Under the pieces are notes generated by a model. It did not search any database and was not told the origin of the DNA. It saw only the letters and a program-made list of their open reading frames with translations. Below are positions 5,490 to 9,220 of a DNA stretch of 9,220 nucleotides, piece after piece (positions within the stretch are counted from its first letter, which is position 1; the number at the start of each line of letters is the position of its first letter). The stretch is from JAABRE01 sp964413275 (GTDB lineage: Bacteria; Cyanobacteriota; Cyanobacteriia; Cyanobacteriales; JAABRE01): contig CAYPSO010000144.1 of assembly GCA_964413275.1 (NCBI GenBank), positions 1 to 9,220 of the forward strand, read 5' to 3'. A program made the translations under genes and the position numbers.

Positions 5490-6382
5490 GCTGACAAATC
5501 TCTTTTGATTAAATCTTGTAATTTTATTATATCTTCACGGTATAATTCGATTAATTGTTGACGTTCTTCTAAGTTTAATGGTGCTTGTTTTTTATCTTTT
5601 GAATTAATATTAATTAATTTATTTCTGATTTTTTGACGAAGTTCTAAAGGAAGAAATAATTTTAAAATTTTTCTTGACAAAACTCTTACCGGATTTTCTG
5701 TTTTTAAAATTTTATGAATTGTTTGATTTTTAGGTATTTGAGCTACTTGAGATTTTTTAGAAGTATCAGGACAAAAACTAGAATCAACACCGATAAAATT
5801 ATACATATCCTGCATAAATTTTACAGGATTTTGACACAAATCATCATAAAGATAAACTTTAATTTGTTCTGAACTAAATGTATCAAAAAAATATTTTAGT
5901 TGTTCGTAATAAAAGCCTTTTCTTAAAATAGATGATTTATCCGAACTAAATTTAATTTGTTCGGATAAACTTCGAGGTTTATCATGGACAAGATCTCGAA
6001 TGTGCATTAAATAATCTGAATAAGCTCTTTCAACAGGATTACGCAAAATACAAATTAGTTTAGCATCAGGAATATAATGCTTGATATTTTTTGCAGAAGT
6101 TTCATATTTAACTAAATAATTAGGAGAAGCTTCCCCAATTGCTATTTCATCAGTTACTCCTGTAAACAATTCACAATAATCTTCAAAAGTTAAGATTCTT
6201 TTTTGACCACTTTTATTAGGTTTATTAGATACATTAGAGTCGAGTTTTGAAGGATCTTTCATGAAAAAATTAGTCTCTTTTACAGGACTCATATATACTT
6301 GAGGATGTTGAGCGAGATAATTATAAATAGAGGTAGTTCCAGCTTTTTGGACTCCTATAATTAAAAAATTAGGTAATTTCAT
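5474..6382 (-). CDS. PAPS-dependent sulfotransferase (Sulfotransfer family)
   Basis: This 302-residue cytosolic enzyme should transfer sulfate from 3'-phosphoadenosine 5'-phosphosulfate (PAPS) to a hydroxyl or amino group, probably of a carbohydrate. Near the N-terminus FLIIGVQKAGTTSIYNYL (6-23) holds the 5'-phosphosulfate loop with Lys13. GEASPNYL (83-90) carries a Glu in the place of the catalytic base of heparan-type sulfotransferases. ILRNPVERAYSDY (112-124) is the 3'-phosphate-binding motif with Arg114 and Ser122. KGFYYEQLKYFFDTF and IKVYLYDDLCQNP follow, as in the family. Length is normal. The start is ATG 6382-6380, 20 bp after ispD; only a weak AGAAGAA is upstream. The 3' end overlaps the glycosyltransferase start. 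The substrate is unknown; the neighbouring glycosyltransferases favour a sulfated polysaccharide or glycolipid. Confidence 0.92.
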   Translation of the reverse strand: MKLPNFLIIGVQKAGTTSIYNYLAQHPQVYMSPVKETNFFMKDPSKLDSNVSNKPNKSGQKRILTFEDYCELFTGVTDEIAIGEASPNYLVKYETSAKNIKHYIPDAKLICILRNPVERAYSDYLMHIRDLVHDKPRSLSEQIKFSSDKSSILRKGFYYEQLKYFFDTFSSEQIKVYLYDDLCQNPVKFMQDMYNFIGVDSSFCPDTSKKSQVAQIPKNQTIHKILKTENPVRVLSRKILKLFLPLELRQKIRNKLININSKDKKQAPLNLEERQQLIELYREDIIKLQDLIKRDLSAWLKV

Positions 6383-6402
6383 AATTTTATTTCTTCTAAT
6401 AT

Positions 6403-7089
6403 TTATTTACTTAAACGTTGGCGTAAAATAAATTCAGCAATGGCTAAATCCATCGGAGTTGTTACTTTTAAATTAGTTTCTTCTCCCATGACAATTTTTA
6501 CGGGTAAATCGCACTTTTCAAATAAAGCCGCATCATCGGTAACTTCCCAACCTAAATTACGACCTTTTTCATGGCATTCCTTTAATAACTTTACCTCAAA
6601 ACCTTGGGGAGTTTGTGCTGCCCAAAGATGCGATCGCTCTGGAGTATCTTGAACAATTAAACTATCATTAACTAGCTTAATAGTATCCTTAACAGGCACA
6701 GCAGCAATCAAACCCGAACAAATTAACAAAGTTTCCCCGCAACGGTCAAATAATTCTGGAGTAGCTAAACATCTAGCACCATCATGAATTAAAACTCGTT
6801 CGGCTTCATCAGGTAAACCTTGCAACCCATTATAAACAGATTCTTGGCGAGTATCACCTCCTTGAATTAATTTAATCGACTTGGTGAGCTTAACGCCCTC
6901 AATAATTTCCTTAAAATCAGAAAAATCATAACTTTGTCCCATAATACCAATCCAATCAATATGATGGGATTTTTCCGCCGCTAACAGAGTCCAATGAAGT
7001 AAAGGTCGATCTAATAAACTTAACAATAGTTTATTGCGATTGCTTCCCATACGTTTACCCATTCCAGCCGCCGGGATTAATAAATGCAT
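6403..7089 (-). CDS. ispD: 2-C-methyl-D-erythritol 4-phosphate cytidylyltransferase
   Basis: IspD joins CTP and 2-C-methyl-D-erythritol 4-phosphate to form CDP-methylerythritol. This is step three of the plastid-type MEP pathway that supplies isoprenoids (carotenoids, chlorophyll tails, quinones) in cyanobacteria. The 228-residue protein has the nucleotide-binding loop PAAGMGKRMG (6-15) with Arg13 and Lys20, GGDTRQESVYNGL (77-89), IHDGARCL (101-108) with the metal-binding Asp103, TPERSHLWAAQTPQGF (149-164), TDDA (184-187) and LKVTTPMDL (207-215). All the expected substrate residues are in place and the length is typical. The start ATG is at 7089-7087. The gene leads a minus-strand group with the sulfotransferase and glycosyltransferase and is divergent from the family 9 glycosyltransferase across 91 bp. 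The metabolic link to its sulfotransferase neighbour is not obvious. Confidence 0.95.
   Translation of the reverse strand: MHLLIPAAGMGKRMGSNRNKLLLSLLDRPLLHWTLLAAEKSHHIDWIGIMGQSYDFSDFKEIIEGVKLTKSIKLIQGGDTRQESVYNGLQGLPDEAERVLIHDGARCLATPELFDRCGETLLICSGLIAAVPVKDTIKLVNDSLIVQDTPERSHLWAAQTPQGFEVKLLKECHEKGRNLGWEVTDDAALFEKCDLPVKIVMGEETNLKVTTPMDLAIAEFILRQRLSK
6630..6637. repeat. HIP1 octamer
   Basis: This is the second perfect GCGATCGC in the window, inside ispD. Two copies in about 9 kb of AT-rich DNA is more than chance would give. Confidence 0.9.
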
Positions 7090-7180
7090 AATAAATATAT
7101 GTTGTTATGTTAATAAGTAAATGGTTTAAGTATATTTAATAATAGTATTGACCATATATCTAAGGTTTATGTTGTAAATT

Positions 7181-8143
7181 ATGAGAATATTATGCCTTGT
7201 CCCCGGTGGAATCGGAGATCAATTACTCTTTTTTCCTACCCTAGAAACCCTAAAACAACAATATCCCAAATCAGCTATTGATGTAATTGTTGAGCCTCGT
7301 GCTAAAGCAGCTTATAAGGTATCTAACTTAATCCATGAAGTTTTAACCTTTGATTTTAAAGATCGTAACGGATTAGCTGATTACCTCAACTTGTTAGGCA
7401 TCATCAAGGATAGAGAATATGACATGGCTTTAACATTAGGTCAGCGTTGGACAGTGGGATTTTTACTTTGGTTAAATGGTATTCCTGTCAGAGTAGGTTA
7501 CAAAAGTAATTCATCTTGGTTTATATCTAATCCAGTTGCCTTAAAAACAGAGCAATATGCGGCGGCGATGTATCACGATTTAGTACAAGGTTTAAATATT
7601 AATGTTCCTTGTCCTCCCATTAAAGTTAATTTAGAAACCAGTGCTTTAGATTGGGCAGACGCTAAACAGAAAGAATTAGGACTAAAAAAAGGAGATTATA
7701 TTCTTATTCATGGTGGTTCTAGTAACTTAGCCCAAACCAAAGGCATTGATAAAATATATCCTGTTAATAAGTGGCAAAGAGTAATTACTGAAATTCAAAG
7801 CAAATGGCCAGATATTTCCATTGTGGTAGTTCAAGGGCCAGAAGATCAAGCCTATGTTACCCAGTTAAAAACAGTTTGTGCTGACCTTAAAATAATTATG
7901 CCCTTAGATATTGCTAAATTAGCAGCTATGATTGCAGGTGCTAAACTAATGTTATGTACTGATAGCGGGCCGATGCACTTATCTGTAGGGGTAGGAACTA
8001 AAACTATTGCCTTATTTGGCCCTACACAAGCTAAGAAATTATTGCCATCTGATAGCGATCGATATATGGGGATTCAGTCTCCTACTGGTAAAATAGGGGA
8101 TATTGAACCAGAAAAAATTCTTGAGCAAGTGTGGCGTGTCTAA
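7181..8143 (+). CDS. Family 9 glycosyltransferase (heptosyltransferase-like)
   Basis: The 320-residue protein has the two Rossmann domains of the GT-B fold GT9 family, which includes ADP-heptose:LPS heptosyltransferases. The N-terminal signature LCLVPGGIGDQLLFFPTLE (4-22) is the GxGD loop that follows the first strand. The C-terminal domain contains ILIHGGSSN and the donor-binding TDSGPMHLSVGVGTKTIALFGPT (260-282), the most conserved motif of the family. It would add a heptose or related sugar to a lipid or glycan at the cytoplasmic face of the inner membrane. The start ATG 7181-7183 has no clear ribosome-binding site, but an in-frame stop just upstream leaves little choice. The next gene encodes a GmhB-like phosphatase and overlaps this one by 8 bases if GTG 8136 is used, a pairing that hints at ADP-heptose chemistry. 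Many cyanobacterial lipopolysaccharides lack heptose, so the true donor is uncertain. Confidence 0.9.
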   Translation: MRILCLVPGGIGDQLLFFPTLETLKQQYPKSAIDVIVEPRAKAAYKVSNLIHEVLTFDFKDRNGLADYLNLLGIIKDREYDMALTLGQRWTVGFLLWLNGIPVRVGYKSNSSWFISNPVALKTEQYAAAMYHDLVQGLNINVPCPPIKVNLETSALDWADAKQKELGLKKGDYILIHGGSSNLAQTKGIDKIYPVNKWQRVITEIQSKWPDISIVVVQGPEDQAYVTQLKTVCADLKIIMPLDIAKLAAMIAGAKLMLCTDSGPMHLSVGVGTKTIALFGPTQAKKLLPSDSDRYMGIQSPTGKIGDIEPEKILEQVWRV

Positions 8144-8729
8144 AGCAGCAGTATTTTTAGATCGGGATGGTGTCCTGAATGTAGAAGCCGGATATATTCA
8201 TCAAGTGGAGGATTTACACTTGATTTCCGGCGTGGCTAAAGCAGTAAGAAAACTTAATGATTTGGGTATTTTCTGCTGTTTAGTTTCTAATCAATCAGGC
8301 CCTGCCCGCAATTATTATCCGGTTTCCCATGTAGAAGCGTTACACAATCGTTTGTGTGATTTATTAGAAAAGGAGGCACAGGCAACACTGGATGCCCTTT
8401 ATTATTGTCCTTTTTTAAGTCCCGCAGCAGGTGGACTTAATCCTCAATTTACGGGTTGGAGTACCTGGCGCAAACCAAATACAGGAATGTTAGTTGCTGC
8501 GGCATGGGAATACGATCTTGATTTAAAACACAGTTTTATGGTGGGAGATAAAGCAACAGATGTTGATATGGCTCATAATGCAGGATTAAAAGGAATTTTA
8601 GTCAAAACTGGTTATGGTGAAAAGGTGATTAAAGGAGATTATCAACATCATACTAAACCCGATTATATTGCCTCTGATTTACCTGATGCTGTGGAATGGA
8701 TTTGCGAACAGTTAGCGATTAGCTTTTAG
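8136..8729 (+). CDS. GmhB-like HAD-family heptose-1,7-bisphosphate phosphatase
   Basis: This resembles D-glycero-D-manno-heptose-1,7-bisphosphate 7-phosphatase, which removes the C7 phosphate on the route to ADP-heptose. From the GTG at 8136 it has 197 residues. The HAD nucleophile motif FLDRDGVLN (7-15) holds Asp9 and Asp11, SNQSG (51-55) is motif II, RKP (112-114) supplies the Lys, and MVGDKATDVDMA (135-146) is motif III/IV. In E. coli GmhB four zinc ligands, a Cys-x-His and a Cys-x-Cys pair, lie between these. Here only YYCP (Cys91) remains, while the rest reads FLSPAAGG and GWSTWRKP, so the zinc site is probably absent. I chose GTG because family members begin just before the first HAD motif. 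A TTG at 8103 would add 11 residues lying over the upstream gene. The stop TAG is embedded in a heptad repeat. Histidinol phosphatase-like or another sugar phosphatase activity remains possible. Confidence 0.85.
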   Translation: MSKAAVFLDRDGVLNVEAGYIHQVEDLHLISGVAKAVRKLNDLGIFCCLVSNQSGPARNYYPVSHVEALHNRLCDLLEKEAQATLDALYYCPFLSPAAGGLNPQFTGWSTWRKPNTGMLVAAAWEYDLDLKHSFMVGDKATDVDMAHNAGLKGILVKTGYGEKVIKGDYQHHTKPDYIASDLPDAVEWICEQLAISF

Positions 8730-8753
8730 CTGTTAGCTGTTAGCTTTTAGCTT
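8712..8753. repeat. TTAGCNN heptad repeat running through the gmhB-like stop codon
   Basis: Six units of TTAGC plus two variable bases begin at 8712, 8719, 8726, 8733, 8740 and 8747 with an exact seven-base period. The first two units and the start of the third are coding (tail LAISF), and the TAG stop is at 8727-8729. The remaining units are intergenic. Confidence 0.85.
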
Positions 8754-8754
8754 T

Positions 8755-8775
8755 TTACCTCTTACCTCTTACCTA
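8755..8775. repeat. TTACCTC heptad repeat
   Basis: Three seven-base units (TTACCTC, TTACCTC, TTACCTA) begin at 8755, 8762 and 8769, one base after the TTAGCNN array. Two different heptads with the same period stand side by side. Confidence 0.85.
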
Positions 8776-8790
8776 ACCCCTAAAAGGTTT

Positions 8791-9171
8791 ATGGAACAAT
8801 TTTGGAAAAGTACCCCTAAATGGCTGCGATGGTTATTAATTTTTCCCCTTTTATTTTTAAATAGTTTTTTATTGGCTTATATTTTTAGTTTATATAGACC
8901 TATATTTAATTATTTAATTATTTAATTATTGCGAGTATTATTGCTTAAGGTATTTTAAGTTGGATTCCTGTGCCTTGGAATGAAAAAATAAAAATATATA
9001 TCAAGGAAACCTTTAAAGATTACTTTATAAGTCGTATCATACTAGCAGCTATATCTAGTATTGCTCGTACTATTTTCTTTATTATTTTAGGAATTCCTTA
9101 TGGTTTACTTCTTGCTTGGAGTTTAGGTATTGCTAGTTTGATTCCCTTTGCGGGTGCAGTTGTTTCTTTAC
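8791..9171 (+). pseudogene. AI-2E/PerM-family membrane transporter gene, broken three times
   Basis: The 5' part encodes 44 residues (starts MEQFWKSTPKWLRWLL, then a membrane segment) and stops at TAA 8923-8925. In another frame, from TGG 8961, comes WIPVPWNEKIKIYIKETF, then KDYFISRIILAAISSIA, IILGIPYGLLLAWSLG and IASLIPFAGAVVSL. That is the late part of AI-2E transporter-family proteins, which are multi-pass membrane proteins of about 350 residues. Three lesions are visible. First, a third copy of TTTAATTA shifts the frame. Second, even with the frame restored, a stop at 8946-8948 and a sudden jump from the N-terminal segment to late sequence show that a large middle part has been deleted. 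Third, the reading frame is entered by a transposon end after TTAC 9168-9171. A stretch before the ATG (AAAGG) may be its old ribosome-binding site. The gene is surely dead. Confidence 0.8.
8905..8928. repeat. TTTAATTA 8-bp tandem triplication
   Basis: Three perfect TTTAATTA units lie at 8905-8912, 8913-8920 and 8921-8928. Removing one would place the 5' frame in register with GCG AGT ATT ATT GCT, natural for the protein, so the extra copy looks like a slippage duplication that caused the first frameshift. Confidence 0.85.
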
Positions 9172-9220
9172 CGAAAAGTCGGCGTAAAGCCCCTGTCTTC
9201 AGACATGGGGATATAAGCCG
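9172..9220 (+). mobile_element. IS200/IS605-family (IS608-like) left end, element continues beyond the window
   Basis: After a TTAC (9168-9171) in the transporter gene, 14 bases lead to AAAG (9186-9189), which sits at the foot of an imperfect hairpin. Its arms are CCCC (9190-9193) plus TGTCT (9194-9198) against AGACA (9201-9205) and GGGG (9207-9210), with a two-base loop and one unpaired T at 9206. From established work on H. pylori IS608, insertion occurs 3' of TTAC, an AAAG guide beside the left hairpin recognises TTAC, and the hairpin carries an extrahelical T. All three traits are present here. An outer CGGC/GCCG pair (9180-9183, 9217-9220) may extend the structure. The transposase TnpA and/or TnpB gene should lie to the right, unseen. 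Confidence 0.7.

Noticed and set aside
6440..6652. Plus-strand open frame of 70 codons
   Set aside because: It is antisense to ispD across conserved catalytic motifs.
8103..8135. TTG start for the GmhB-like gene at 8103
   Set aside because: The 11 extra residues are encoded in the end of the upstream gene and have no family counterpart; GTG 8136 starts next to the first HAD motif.

Overview
The window looks like a piece of a low-GC unicellular cyanobacterial chromosome. Two perfect HIP1 octamers (GCGATCGC at 5325-5332 and 6630-6637), seven-base tandem repeats, a DUF3727-mltG gene pair and AT-rich DNA (about one third GC by eye) all point that way. A Geminocystis, Cyanobacterium, Crocosphaera or Cyanothece-like host is an inference, not something I can prove here.

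Left part (1-2384). The last 47 codons of uvrA run in from the left edge. Facing it on the minus strand are a small orphan antitoxin-like gene and, directly behind it, a short ankyrin-repeat frame. A plus-strand corrinoid adenosyltransferase gene (cobO/btuR type) follows. Next comes a compact YefM-YoeB type II toxin-antitoxin pair whose promoter carries two GTAC-centred boxes 12 bp apart.

Middle (2385-4517). On the minus strand, a DUF3727 gene and mltG (endolytic murein transglycosylase) form a probable two-gene unit. Its promoter has a palindrome filling the -35/-10 spacer. The 384-bp gap upstream holds AGTAGTC heptad repeats split by a 118-bp segment of about 60% GC. That segment has inverted ends and two perfect internal hairpins, and it is the least explained DNA in the window.

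Right part (4518-8729). A minus-strand group of ispD (isoprenoid precursor synthesis), a PAPS-dependent sulfotransferase and a family 2 glycosyltransferase is tightly packed; the last two overlap by 16 bp. Divergent from it, a family 9 glycosyltransferase (heptosyltransferase-like) overlaps a GmhB-like HAD phosphatase that lacks most of the usual zinc ligands. These four sugar and sulfate genes suggest a cell-surface glycan locus, possibly making a sulfated product.

Right edge (8730-9220). More heptad repeats lead into a wrecked AI-2E/PerM-family membrane protein gene. It has a frameshifting 8-bp repeat triplication, a large internal deletion and an insertion at a TTAC site. The inserted DNA starts with a structure closely matching the left end of IS608-type (IS200/IS605 family) single-strand transposons; the rest of the element lies outside the window. 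Apart from the undescribed hairpin segment I see no clear new multi-gene system. The most notable features are mobile or structured DNA and gene decay.
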